Of a DNA stretch of 64,000 nt, positions 42,068 to 50,662 are shown one piece after another. A program made the position numbers and the translations under genes. The DNA is from Planctomycetota bacterium. GTDB lineage: Bacteria > Planctomycetota > SZUA-567 > JAFGGJ01. The stretch spans positions 44,700-108,699 of the forward strand of contig JAFGGJ010000016.1 in the NCBI GenBank assembly GCA_016930595.1, written 5' to 3'. Numbering within the stretch: position 1 is the first letter of the stretch; the number at the start of each line of letters is the position of its first letter. Under the pieces are notes generated by a model. The model saw only the letters and a list, made by a program, of their open reading frames with translations, made no database searches and was not told the origin of the DNA.

Positions 42068-43126
42068 TTGAACGAGGAGTTTTTGAGACTGCTGGACAGC
42101 ATACATAAGGACAAGGGCGTCGACAGGGAAGTCCTTTTCACGGCCGTTGAACAGGGTCTTGCCACGGCCGCCAAGAAGCGTTTCGGCCTGGAAGACATCA
42201 CCGTGACCATAGACAGACAGAACGGCCGCGCAACCGCCGTGGACAGCGAGGGCAACGAGGTCGACATAAACGACCTGGGGCGGATCGCCGCAAGGACCGC
42301 CTACCAGGTCATGACCCAGAAAATACGGGAAGCTGCCTCCACCGTCATCGTGGACGAATACCAGAACAAGATCGGCAGCATCGTGGTCGGCAGCGTGCAG
42401 AGGTTCGAACGGGGCAACATGATAGTCTCCCTGGACCGCGCCGAGGCGCTGGTGCCCAGATCCGAACAGGTCTACAACGAATCCTACAGGCCGGGGGACA
42501 GGATCCGCTCCCTTCTCCTGGATATCCGCCGCGAGCGCAGCAAGGTCCAGATGATCCTGTCACGCACCAACGACCAGCTCGTCCACGAACTCTTCAAACT
42601 CGAAGTCCCTGAAATAGGCGAAGGAACCGTCACCATAAAAAAGCTGGTTCGGGACCCCGGCAATCGCACCAAGCTGGCGGTCGCGTCCGACGACCCGCGT
42701 GTCGACCCCGTCGGCGCATGCGTCGGCGTACGCGGCAGCCGGATACGCACCATTGTCGATGAACTGAACGGTGAGCATATTGACATAGTGCCGTGGAGCG
42801 AAGACCACGTCCAGTTCATACAGGACGCCCTGCGCCCGGCGGAAGTGCTCTCCATAACGCTTGACGAGGAAAAACACACGGCTATCGTAAAGTGCTCCAA
42901 GGAAGACCTCAGCAGGGCCATCGGCCGCCGCGGACAGAACGTCCGGTTGTCGAGCCGGCTTTCCGGCTGGGAAATCGATGTTTCCGCTGACGAAAGCTCC
43001 GACGCACCCGAAGACGCCGCACCTGAAAACCCGGCGCCCGACTCGCACGGCCCGGACAATGCCGAAAACGCCGCACCCGGCGAACCTGATGCTTCCGCTG
43101 ATGCCGACAAGGAGGAAGAACAATAA
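42068..43126 (+). CDS. nusA: Transcription termination/antitermination factor NusA
   Basis: 352 residues from a TTG at 42068 with a strong AAGGAGG site; an ATG at 42008 would place the terminator inside the coding region and is rejected. N-terminal RNA polymerase-binding domain (1-125), S1 domain (about 130-195, VVGSVQRFERGNMIVSL), two KH domains (about 200-310, with DPVGACVGVRGSRI and SRAIGRRGQNVRL) and an acidic, Ala/Pro-rich tail of about 40 residues in place of the AR repeats of enteric NusA. First gene of the nusA-infB operon. Confidence 0.97.
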   Translation: MNEEFLRLLDSIHKDKGVDREVLFTAVEQGLATAAKKRFGLEDITVTIDRQNGRATAVDSEGNEVDINDLGRIAARTAYQVMTQKIREAASTVIVDEYQNKIGSIVVGSVQRFERGNMIVSLDRAEALVPRSEQVYNESYRPGDRIRSLLLDIRRERSKVQMILSRTNDQLVHELFKLEVPEIGEGTVTIKKLVRDPGNRTKLAVASDDPRVDPVGACVGVRGSRIRTIVDELNGEHIDIVPWSEDHVQFIQDALRPAEVLSITLDEEKHTAIVKCSKEDLSRAIGRRGQNVRLSSRLSGWEIDVSADESSDAPEDAAPENPAPDSHGPDNAENAAPGEPDASADADKEEEQ

Positions 43127-43197
43127 TGGAGGAATACCGCCTGCCGGTTATGTCCCGCCGGACCGCACGTTCTGCCGAATACGGCACCGGGAGGTGA
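43126..43197 (+). CDS. Possible 23-residue mini-ORF between nusA and infB
   Basis: An ATG overlaps the last base of the nusA stop codon and is preceded by AAGGAGG at nine bases. The frame encodes 23 residues (MEEYRLPVMSRRTARSAEY then GTGR) and stops three bases before the infB TTG. In many bacteria ylxR (rnpM) occupies this place. It may only couple nusA and infB translation. Too short to support by composition. Confidence 0.35.
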   Translation: MEEYRLPVMSRRTARSAEYGTGR

Positions 43198-43200
43198 CCA

Positions 43201-45825
43201 TTGCCTGTCAAGGTCCATCAACTGGCCAAACAACTGGAAGTGTCCTCCAAGGACATCGTCGCCATCTGCCGCCAGAACGGCATCGAGGTCAAGAGTGCCC
43301 AGAGCGCACTCCCCGACAACGTGGTGCCCGTGCTGCAGCAAACCGTCGAGATGATGCTGCAGCTGGGAAGTATCACCAAGGAGGCTCCCAAGCCGGCGAA
43401 GAAGAAGTCCACCAGGAAAAAAGCCGCCGCCAAGAAAAAGGCGTCCCGCAAATCCTCCGCCCGGAAGGACGCCCCCGACGATGCCGGCGACATCGCCGTC
43501 GAAGACCGGGAGGCTGCTTCGGCCGACGCCGATGACGCTGAATCCGCCGCCGAGGAAGCGCCCGCCGACCACAAAGACCCCGCCGCCCAAAAGAAGCATG
43601 ATCTCCAGGCTCCGGCCCAACTGCTCGACCCGGCCGAAGTGGCCGAACTCAGAAAGAAACGCAGGAAAAAGAAACGCAAAAAGGAAAAAACCGCCGACGA
43701 TAAGCCGGTGTTCGAGATCCATTTTCAGCGGGCCGGCGCAACCGAAGAGGAAAACGTGGTGCCCGACGGCCTCTTTTCCGTGGTCGGAAAAGTCGACATC
43801 CCTGAAACCACCGAGGAAGTCGAGCAGCCCAAGACCCCGGAAGAGCAGTTCGTCGAAGACGAAGATGAAAAGGCGGAGAGAATCCGCTCCCTCCTCAGCA
43901 GCCTGGGCAGAAACTGGGAAGAACTGCCCGGCATTCAGAAAGTACGCTCACTGTCGAACCATCCCGCAATGCGCCGGGCCCAGTCCCCCACTCACAGGCG
44001 CCGGCGCACCAGGCGGCGCAAGAGCAAGCGCAACCTGAACGAAAGCCCCTACCGCGGCTCGGCCGTATCCGTCACTCCACCCGTAACGCCGCGCTCCCTG
44101 GCGGAAGTCCTCGGCATTCAGGTCGGCATAATACGGGCGCGCCTCGCCGACATGGATCGGGAAGTTGAACCCAACGACGTCATAAGCGACGAGGAAGCGC
44201 AGATACTGGCCATGGAGTTCGAGGTTGAACTTACCGTCAACAGAAAAGAAGCCGCCGCCAATATCGTCAAGCGTCTCACCGAAGAAGCCGACTCTCCGGG
44301 ATCCCTGCGCCCGCGGCCTCCCGTCGTCACGATAATGGGGCACGTGGACCACGGCAAGACGACCCTCCTCGACTACATACGCCAGACCAACATCGCCGAA
44401 GGCGAAGTCGGCGGTATCACCCAGCACGTCAGCGCCTACTATATAGACGTCGACGGACACAAGATAAGCTTTATCGACACGCCGGGCCACGAAGCATTCA
44501 CCGAGATGCGGTCCAGGGGAGCGGAAATAACGGACATCGTGGTCCTCGTGGTGGCCGCCGATGACGGCGTCATGCCGCAGACCGAAGAAGCCATCCGGCA
44601 CGCCAGGGCCGCACATGTGCCCATCATCGTGGCCGTAAACAAGATGGACCTGCCCGGCGCCAACCTGGACAAGGTAAAGCAGCAGTTGTCGCAACACAAC
44701 GTCATACCCGAAGACTGGGGCGGAGACGTCCTCTTCACGCCCATTTCCGCATTGAAGGGCGACGGCGTCAAGGAACTGCTCGAAAGCATCCTCCTGCAGG
44801 CCGAGATGATGGAACTGTCCAGCAATCCCGACCACCCCGCCCAGGGGTACGTGCTCGAAGCCCGCAAGTCGGACGTGCAGGGCCCCATGGTCGATATCCT
44901 GGTCGCCCGCGGCACGCTCAGGCCTGGCGCCGCCCTCGTCGCAGGCCAAGTCGCCGGCCGCGTTCGCAACCTGTACGACTGGCGCGGCAGGTCGATGGAT
45001 TCCGCCGGCCCGGGCATGCCCGTCTGTGTGCTCGGCTTCACGGACGTGCCGGCCGCCGGTAACACGGTCGTCGAATTCGGCAGCATTGACGAAGCCCGGA
45101 ATATCGCACGGGGCCTTGCTGATGCGAACCAGGTCCGCCCTGCCGCCGCGGCCGAAGGACCCCTTACGCTTGAAGCCCTCACCGCCCGCCTGGCAGCTAA
45201 CAGCACTCCCGAGCTGGACCTGATAGTCAAAACTGACGTGCGCGGGTCCACCGAGGCCGTCATCCGTGAAATAGAAAAGGTGGCCGCACTGACCAGCGAC
45301 GCCAAAATAGAGATTATCCACAGCGGAGTCGGAGCGGTCAACGTTTCCGATGTCCTGCTTGCTTCGACTTCCGGCGCCATAATCATCGCATTCAACGTCG
45401 GCATGGAAGGCAAGGCCAGGACCGAAGCAGAGATCAAAGGCGTCGAAATCCGAACCTACCGCATCATCTACGAACTTGCCGACGACATCCGCAAGGCGCT
45501 TGAAGGCCTCCTCGCCCCGGAAGAACGCGTATCCGTGATCGGCCATGCCGAAGTCCGGCAGGTCTTTGATGTCAGTCGTGTCGGCCGTATCGCCGGGTGC
45601 ATGGTCACCGACGGCCGCGTGGAACGCTCCGCACGCGCCAGGATCCTCCGCGAAGGCCGCATCATACACGAAGCCCCTCTCGCCGACCTGAAGCGCTTCA
45701 AGGACGACGCCAGGGAAGTGCGCGAAGGATTCGAATGCGGAATCCGCATCCAGGGCTATGACGACATCGTCGTCGGGGACGTTATTGAAGCTTATGTTGT
45801 TGAGAAGATCGACAGGAAACTCTGA
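43201..45825 (+). CDS. infB: Translation initiation factor IF-2
   Basis: 874 residues, TTG start with GGGAGGTGA upstream. IF2_N helical domain (1-55), then a long charged linker (60-320) with Lys-rich and acidic runs and an Arg-rich stretch (RRRRTRRRKSKR, near 265-276), a second IF2_N-like segment (about 300-350), and the GTPase core with GHVDHGKTT near 380-388, DTPGHEAF and NKMDLP, followed by domains II-IV. It places initiator tRNA on the 30S subunit. The linker is lineage-specific, as in most IF-2 proteins. Confidence 0.98.
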   Translation: MPVKVHQLAKQLEVSSKDIVAICRQNGIEVKSAQSALPDNVVPVLQQTVEMMLQLGSITKEAPKPAKKKSTRKKAAAKKKASRKSSARKDAPDDAGDIAVEDREAASADADDAESAAEEAPADHKDPAAQKKHDLQAPAQLLDPAEVAELRKKRRKKKRKKEKTADDKPVFEIHFQRAGATEEENVVPDGLFSVVGKVDIPETTEEVEQPKTPEEQFVEDEDEKAERIRSLLSSLGRNWEELPGIQKVRSLSNHPAMRRAQSPTHRRRRTRRRKSKRNLNESPYRGSAVSVTPPVTPRSLAEVLGIQVGIIRARLADMDREVEPNDVISDEEAQILAMEFEVELTVNRKEAAANIVKRLTEEADSPGSLRPRPPVVTIMGHVDHGKTTLLDYIRQTNIAEGEVGGITQHVSAYYIDVDGHKISFIDTPGHEAFTEMRSRGAEITDIVVLVVAADDGVMPQTEEAIRHARAAHVPIIVAVNKMDLPGANLDKVKQQLSQHNVIPEDWGGDVLFTPISALKGDGVKELLESILLQAEMMELSSNPDHPAQGYVLEARKSDVQGPMVDILVARGTLRPGAALVAGQVAGRVRNLYDWRGRSMDSAGPGMPVCVLGFTDVPAAGNTVVEFGSIDEARNIARGLADANQVRPAAAAEGPLTLEALTARLAANSTPELDLIVKTDVRGSTEAVIREIEKVAALTSDAKIEIIHSGVGAVNVSDVLLASTSGAIIIAFNVGMEGKARTEAEIKGVEIRTYRIIYELADDIRKALEGLLAPEERVSVIGHAEVRQVFDVSRVGRIAGCMVTDGRVERSARARILREGRIIHEAPLADLKRFKDDAREVREGFECGIRIQGYDDIVVGDVIEAYVVEKIDRKL

Positions 45826-45989
45826 CCGCCGCCCGGCAGGCGCTTCCGGACGCAGGGCGGCGGATGCCGTCCAGGATGAAGCGGACTCGAACGATGCGAC
45901 GGACCTCACCACCGGTTATGGGAACGGCGCCGCCGGCGCGAACTGCGGCCGGCCGCTGTCGGGAATCCCGCGGAACCGGACGTGAACTC

Positions 45990-46271
45990 ATGCTCGTCGG
46001 CATACTGAAACTCTCGCTCTTTGCCGGTGAAGCCCGCAGCCTCAAGGACAAGCGCCGTATCGTCGCCGCCCTCAAGGACCGCGTCCGGAACCGCTTCAAC
46101 GTTTCCGTGGCGGAAGTCGATTTCCAGGACCTGCACCAGCGGTGCATGCTGGCCGTGGCCGCCGTCTCCAACGACGGCCGGTATCTCAACGGCCAGCTTG
46201 ACGCGGTCCTCGACTTCGTCACGAAGGACCACAGGATTGTCTTATTGAGCCACGAGATCGAGGTGTTCTGA
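45990..46271 (+). CDS. YlxP-like DUF503 protein
   Basis: 93 residues starting MLVGILKLSLFAGEARSLKDKRR, the diagnostic start of DUF503 (YlxP), with NRFNVSVAEVDFQDLHQRCMLAV following. Small ferredoxin-fold protein encoded between infB and rbfA in many bacteria; a role in ribosome assembly or RbfA partnering is assumed. The 164-base gap after infB is the largest in this operon. Its stop overlaps the rbfA ATG. Confidence 0.9.
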   Translation: MLVGILKLSLFAGEARSLKDKRRIVAALKDRVRNRFNVSVAEVDFQDLHQRCMLAVAAVSNDGRYLNGQLDAVLDFVTKDHRIVLLSHEIEVF

Positions 46272-46681
46272 TGGGATCGCTGCGCAGACGCAGACTCGAA
46301 GAACTGCTGCGGGAAGAAATCAGCAAACTCGTTATCGGAGAGCTGGCCGATCCACGCATCGGTTTCACCACCGTCACGGGCGTCAAGCTGGACGATGACT
46401 TCCTCAATGCGGAAGTTTCCGTCTCCTTCCTGCTGCCGGACAACAAGCGCTCCGCCGCCCTGACGGCCCTGAACTCCTCCCAGAACCATATCCGCCACAA
46501 GCTGCTGCCGTTTCTCAAGCTCAAGCGCGCACCGAAACTCACCTTCGTCATCGACGAGAACATTGAGCGCGCCGCACATATATCGGACCTGCTCCGCCAC
46601 GCCAGCGAAACCGATGCCGCCGGCCAGCCCCGGGAACCGGGTGGCGGAGCGTCCGACTGCACGGGAGATGAAGATGAATGA
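46271..46681 (+). CDS. rbfA: Ribosome-binding factor A
   Basis: 136 residues. KH-type fold with RRRRLEELLREEISKLVIGELADPRIGFTTVTGVKLDDDF and the LKLKRAPKLTFVIDENIERAAHI ending characteristic of RbfA. It helps mature the 16S rRNA 5-prime end on the 30S subunit. Start overlaps the previous stop by one base, and its last eight bases overlap the nrnA start. The C-terminal 25 residues (Ala/Gly/Pro-rich) are extra. Confidence 0.95.
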   Translation: MGSLRRRRLEELLREEISKLVIGELADPRIGFTTVTGVKLDDDFLNAEVSVSFLLPDNKRSAALTALNSSQNHIRHKLLPFLKLKRAPKLTFVIDENIERAAHISDLLRHASETDAAGQPREPGGGASDCTGDEDE

Positions 46682-47657
46682 TTCCGGCCCCGCCCGGGCA
46701 AAGGCATCCTTGATGAATGCCGGGGTCATCGGCCTCTTCGGCCATGAACGCCCCGACGGCGACTGTATCGGCTCGCTCGTCGCCGTCGCGGTCTGGCTAG
46801 ATCACGTGGGCAGAAAAGTCCACGTCTTCGTCCCGGACGGCATCCCCGAACGCTATCTCTTCCTGTCGGACCACCTCCCTTGCCGGGTCAACCCCCATCC
46901 CCTGCCGGCGCTCGACGTCGCGTGCGCCCTGGACGCGGCTTCGCCGGAACGCCTCGGCGACTACGCCGCTGCGTTCCGGGCAGCCCCTCTCTCCATGGTC
47001 ATAGACCACCATCCGGGCAATACCGTCCAGGCCGACGTTTCATGCATCGACTGCGCCGTTTCGAGCACGGCTGAACTCGTTTTCGAAATGATAGGCCCGG
47101 ACGGCGTCATGGCCGCACCGCCGGGCGTGGCGGCCGGCATATACACCGGCATTGTCACTGATACGGGCAGGTTTTCCTTCGGCAATTCCACGCCCGCCGC
47201 CTTACGCATAGTCGCCGGCCTCGTCGAAAACGGCGTCAGGCCCGACCGGATGACCGACCTCCTCTACCGCAGCCGCAGGCCTGAGGAAATGCTCATAGAA
47301 GCCGGGCTCCTCTCTTCGCTCCGCCTTTACGACGGCGGCAGGATACTCGTGATGTCGGTCGACAGAACCTTCCTCAAGCACTATCCCGACGTCAAACTCG
47401 AAGACCTTGCCGCCAGGACCCTGGAAGTTCGCGACGTGCTGATAGGAGTAATGCTTCTGGAAATCGCTCCGGGGCAGGTTAAGATATCACTGAGAGGCCG
47501 GGATGGAACCGATGTCGGCGCTGTCGCACGCAGGTTGGGAGGCGGCGGCCACCTGCCCGCATCTGGCGCCAGGTTGTCCGGCACGATTGAAGAAGTGGAA
47601 GCCGCCGTGCTTAAGGAAATAAGACAGGTTCTGAAACCTGGAGAGGGTATCCTGTGA
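46674..47657 (+). CDS. nrnA: DHH phosphoesterase NrnA-like (oligoribonuclease / pAp phosphatase)
   Basis: 327 residues from the ATG at 46674, seven bases after GGGAG (an ATG at 46668 is too close). DHH motifs: HERPDGDCIGS near 24-34, CALDAA near 86, DHHPGN, and TDTGRFSFGN; the DHHA1 nucleic-acid domain ends with RLGGGGHLPASGARL. It degrades short oligoribonucleotides and pAp. rbfA-nrnA is a conserved order; truB, which commonly follows, is missing here. Confidence 0.93.
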   Translation: MNDSGPARAKASLMNAGVIGLFGHERPDGDCIGSLVAVAVWLDHVGRKVHVFVPDGIPERYLFLSDHLPCRVNPHPLPALDVACALDAASPERLGDYAAAFRAAPLSMVIDHHPGNTVQADVSCIDCAVSSTAELVFEMIGPDGVMAAPPGVAAGIYTGIVTDTGRFSFGNSTPAALRIVAGLVENGVRPDRMTDLLYRSRRPEEMLIEAGLLSSLRLYDGGRILVMSVDRTFLKHYPDVKLEDLAARTLEVRDVLIGVMLLEIAPGQVKISLRGRDGTDVGAVARRLGGGGHLPASGARLSGTIEEVEAAVLKEIRQVLKPGEGIL

Positions 47658-48742
47658 AATCCATGAAGATCTATCCCGTTATCATGGTGGGCGGGGCCGG
47701 GACCCGCCTCTGGCCGGCCAGCCGTAAGGCTCATCCCAAGCAGCTCATGAAGATCGGCAGCAAGGAAAGCTTCCTCGCAGCCTGTTACCGTAGAGCCAAT
47801 AAAATTGCTGACGAAGAAAACATCATCGTCATCACCACCAAGGAAATGGAGCAGTTCATCCGCGAGGAAATCCCCGCCTGCAAGCCCGAAAACATCGTCG
47901 CCGAACCCGTCGGCCGCGATACCGCCGCGGCCGTCGGACTTGCCGCAGTCGTCGTCGCATCACGCGACCCGGCGGGCATTTGTGCAATGCTCCCGGCCGA
48001 CCACCATATCGGCCCTTCCGAAGATTTCGTCAAGGGCATGGAAGCCGCCTGCAGGCTGGCTTCCGACCACGACTTCCTCGTCTGCACCGGCATCGTCCCG
48101 ACACACCCCTCCACGTCGTACGGCTACATCCACAGGGGCGAAAAAATAGACGACATACTCGGCATCCCCACCTACCGGGTGAACTCCTTCCGTGAAAAGC
48201 CTAACCCCTACACCGCCCGCGAATACATCGAAGCAGGCGACTACTACTGGAACAGCGGTATCTTCATCTGGAAAGCCCAGGTCATCCTGGAAGAACTCGC
48301 CCGCCACCTCCCGGACCATTACATCCATCTCCAGGAAATCGCCGACGCCGCCGGCACGCCGGAATTCGAATCCACGCTCGCACGCGTCTATCCCGAAATG
48401 AAAAGAATCTCCATCGACTACGGCGTTATGGAATACACGCGCAAGGCCGCCGTGGTCGAAGGCGTCTTCCCCTGGGACGACGTCGGCACCTGGACGTCCG
48501 CCGGCCGCTACTTCCAGAAGGACTCCTCCGGCAACGCCGTCGATGCGGACGTCATGCTCTTCGGCTGCCGCGACAACATCATCAGGGCGCCGAAGAAGAA
48601 ATTCGTTACCATGATCGGCCTTGACGACCTCGTCGTCGTCGACACCCCGGACGCGCTCTTCATCGCCCCCAAGGAAAGAGACCAGGAAGTCAAGGATATC
48701 GTCAAGCACCTCAAGGAAATCGGACGCGACGACCTGCTGTGA
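47654..48742 (+). CDS. manC: Mannose-1-phosphate guanylyltransferase
   Basis: 362 residues, GTG start overlapping the nrnA stop (GTGA). The nucleotidyltransferase signature GGAGTRLWPASRKAHPKQ is near the N-terminus; LPADHHIGP, FREKPN and NSGIFIWKA motifs follow. It makes GDP-mannose from mannose-1-phosphate and GTP for glycans. Single-domain form without the isomerase domain of ManC/AlgA fusions. Its place in a translation operon is unusual and seems a local acquisition. Confidence 0.93.
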   Translation: MKSMKIYPVIMVGGAGTRLWPASRKAHPKQLMKIGSKESFLAACYRRANKIADEENIIVITTKEMEQFIREEIPACKPENIVAEPVGRDTAAAVGLAAVVVASRDPAGICAMLPADHHIGPSEDFVKGMEAACRLASDHDFLVCTGIVPTHPSTSYGYIHRGEKIDDILGIPTYRVNSFREKPNPYTAREYIEAGDYYWNSGIFIWKAQVILEELARHLPDHYIHLQEIADAAGTPEFESTLARVYPEMKRISIDYGVMEYTRKAAVVEGVFPWDDVGTWTSAGRYFQKDSSGNAVDADVMLFGCRDNIIRAPKKKFVTMIGLDDLVVVDTPDALFIAPKERDQEVKDIVKHLKEIGRDDLL

Positions 48743-49206
48743 CGCTCCCCGGTCAAAGACGCGTCCTTGCCGTCGACCCGGGCGCAGTGCGTGTCGGCCT
48801 GGCGTATTCCGATGCCCTCGGCATATCTCTGATGTCCGCGGGAGTCCTCAAGGGCGGCAGCGGCGCGGCCCAGCGCATTGCCGGCTCTGCGCTTGAACTC
48901 GATGCCGCGGCCGTCGTCGTGGGCCATCCCGTAAACATGGACGGCTCCGCCGGCAAGGAAGCCGCCAAGGCGCGGGCCCTCGCACTGTCGCTTGCACGTC
49001 TGCTTCCAGGTATCGACATTTACCTGTGGGACGAACGCCTTTCCTCGCACGAAGCCACCGGCATACTTCAGAAAGCCAACCGCAAGCCCGGCCGCAACAA
49101 GCACGAAGTGGACGTTCTCAGCGCCAAGCTTATCCTCCGCTCCTTCCTTGACGCCGAACGCGCCGGCAACGCCGTCGAACCCCTCGCGCCCCCGGAGGAG
49201 GAATAG
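48739..49206 (+). CDS. ruvX: YqgF/RuvX family putative Holliday junction resolvase
   Basis: 155 residues, GTG start overlapping the manC stop. RNase H-like fold with DPGAVRVGLAYSD at the N-terminus, VVVGHPVNMDGSAGKEA in the middle and WDERLSSHEA near 103-112, with DVLSAKLIL at the end; the acidic residues of the active site are present. The family is implicated in 16S rRNA processing and was proposed as a resolvase. Fits the translation-linked operon. Confidence 0.92.
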   Translation: MTLPGQRRVLAVDPGAVRVGLAYSDALGISLMSAGVLKGGSGAAQRIAGSALELDAAAVVVGHPVNMDGSAGKEAAKARALALSLARLLPGIDIYLWDERLSSHEATGILQKANRKPGRNKHEVDVLSAKLILRSFLDAERAGNAVEPLAPPEEE

Positions 49207-49208
49207 AC

Positions 49209-49868
49209 TTGGCGCGGCGCGTGAACCCTGCCGAACTCTACAACATCCTTTTCGAACGCCTCGGCCCCCAGCACTGGTGGCCCGCCGATTCCCCTGAAGA
49301 AGTGATGCTCGGCGCCATCCTCACCCAGAACACCGCCTGGCGCAACGTCGAAACCGCAATCGCCAACCTCAAGGAACGCGGCCTTCTTTCGGTAGCGGCG
49401 CTGGCATCGGCAAGGAAGAATACGCTCGCATCCCTCATGCGTCCAGCCGGCTACTACAACGTGAAAGCCGACCGTGTCAGGAATTACTTCCGCTGGTTCC
49501 TGGCCGAAATCGGCCCCGACGCTTCCCATGCGCAGAATTTTGCCACCGGCGTGCTCAGGCGCCGCATGCTGGCCGAAATCTCCGGCACAGGCCCGGAAAC
49601 CGCCGACAGCATCCTCCTTTACGCACTTGACCGCCCCGTCTTCGTAATCGACGCCTACACCCGCCGCATACTCTCGCGTCACGGCGTCAAAGCCGCCGGC
49701 AGCATGAAGTACGACGAACTCCGTCTTGCCTTCCAGTCTGCCCTCCCCCGCCATACCGGCCTGTTCAACGAATACCACGCCCTTCTCGTCCGTTGCGGTA
49801 AGCTGTGCAACACGCGGGCGCCGTCATGCTCCGCCTGTCCCCTCGACGGCCTTGCGGTAAAGCTATAA
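49209..49868 (+). CDS. HhH-GPD DNA glycosylase, EndoIII/MagIII-like
   Basis: 219 residues, TTG start two bases after ruvX. The helix-hairpin-helix-GPD region reads ISGTGPETADSILLYALDRPVFVIDAYTRRIL: the catalytic Asp is kept but the lysine of EndoIII (GRKTA) is Glu, a pattern like MagIII 3-methyladenine glycosylases and other monofunctional members. The C-terminal cysteines (CGKLCNTRAPSCSACPL) keep C-x6-C-x2-C but lack the last EndoIII cysteine, with an extra one upstream, so the Fe-S cluster may be bound differently. Likely excises alkylated bases. Confidence 0.85.
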   Translation: MARRVNPAELYNILFERLGPQHWWPADSPEEVMLGAILTQNTAWRNVETAIANLKERGLLSVAALASARKNTLASLMRPAGYYNVKADRVRNYFRWFLAEIGPDASHAQNFATGVLRRRMLAEISGTGPETADSILLYALDRPVFVIDAYTRRILSRHGVKAAGSMKYDELRLAFQSALPRHTGLFNEYHALLVRCGKLCNTRAPSCSACPLDGLAVKL

Positions 49869-49903
49869 TATCCCCGGCCCCGCTGCGCTCAGGAGACCGC
49901 CAG

Positions 49904-50311
49904 ATGGAAAACATTTCGGTCGAAACCACCGAACATACGCAGTTCCTCGACATAACTTCACGCGTTCAGGACGCGGTCCGCTCAAGCGGAGTTTCCGAAG
50001 GAATCTGCATGGTCTACGTTCCCCACACAACGGCCGGGATCACCATCAACGAAAATGCCGACCCGTCCGTGCGGCGGGATATCGAAACCGTTCTCGGCGC
50101 CCTTGTCCCATGGAATGCCGGTTACACCCATTCCGAAGGCAACTCTGCCGCCCACGTCAAGGCTTCCCTGATGGGCTTCAGCGTCCAGGTTCCCGTTGCC
50201 GGCGGCAGGCTCGCCCTGGGAACGTGGCAAGGGATATACTTCTGCGAATTCGACGGCCCGCGCAACCGCCGCTGCGTCATAGCCGCAATGCCCCTCCCGG
50301 CGCACGCCTGA
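49904..50311 (+). CDS. yjbQ: YjbQ/UPF0047 family protein
   Basis: 135 residues, AGGAG before the ATG at 49904. Motifs VYVPHTTAGITINENADPSVRRDIE, YTHSEGNSAAHVKASLMG and LGTWQGIYFCEFDGPRNRR are the family signatures with the conserved His and Glu residues. Some members have weak thiamine-phosphate synthase activity; the true role is not settled. Last gene of the nusA operon run, 35 bases after the glycosylase. Confidence 0.93.
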   Translation: MENISVETTEHTQFLDITSRVQDAVRSSGVSEGICMVYVPHTTAGITINENADPSVRRDIETVLGALVPWNAGYTHSEGNSAAHVKASLMGFSVQVPVAGGRLALGTWQGIYFCEFDGPRNRRCVIAAMPLPAHA

Positions 50312-50349
50312 TACTCCCCCCCGGTCAACGGCGCCGGGCGCCGCCGGCC

Positions 50350-50538
50350 TTATTCCCGCTCCGGCTTGCCGTCGCCGCTGTTCTCACCGGCCCGTTCTTC
50401 CGTTTCGCGCCGGAATCTTCTCCTGTCGTATTCCTTCCCCGACGGGATGACGTGCCCCTTCCTCGAAAGCCCTCCGGCAAAGAATTCCCTCAGGCCCCGG
50501 GACCTCCTTTTCGCGGGTTTTTTCTTTTTATTCAGCAC
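50350..50538 (-). CDS. Small basic protein, unknown (weak resemblance to ArfA-type rescue factors)
   Basis: 62 residues from a GTG at 50538 with AAGGAG ten bases upstream. Very basic N-terminus (LNKKKKPAKRRSRGLREFF), then GLSRKGHVIPSGKEYDRRRF and an acidic end. The order of an aromatic/leucine segment, basic residues and a GK-x-Y-x-R pattern loosely recalls ribosome-rescue ArfA, but this is not strong evidence. It is the only candidate gene in the 351-base gap between yjbQ and the peptidase gene. Confidence 0.45.
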   Translation of the reverse strand: MLNKKKKPAKRRSRGLREFFAGGLSRKGHVIPSGKEYDRRRFRRETEERAGENSGDGKPERE

Positions 50539-50598
50539 GGCCGGCGTTCTCCTTGCAGCAGTTTACCACAAGAGCCCGCCGCGTGCCGTGCAGAGTTC

Positions 50599-50626
50599 TT
50601 GACGCCCTTCTCCTTCGGTGTAACAA
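50599..50626 (+). promoter_or_regulatory. Sigma70-like promoter for the CD-clan peptidase gene
   Basis: TTGACG (50599-50604), 16 bases, TAACAA (50621-50626); the ATG at 50663 follows. Confidence 0.5.
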
Positions 50627-50662
50627 TAGCGCAGCTTTGCGGCATCATGGAGGGCCCGGAAA

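Noticed and set aside
43948..45912. 654-codon open frame on the minus strand
   Set aside because: Antisense to infB, whose GTPase motifs are unmistakable.
45826..45989. Possible extra reading frame between infB and the DUF503 gene
   Set aside because: The open frame there begins within infB, has no ribosome site of its own and no recognisable content; I treat it as spacer.
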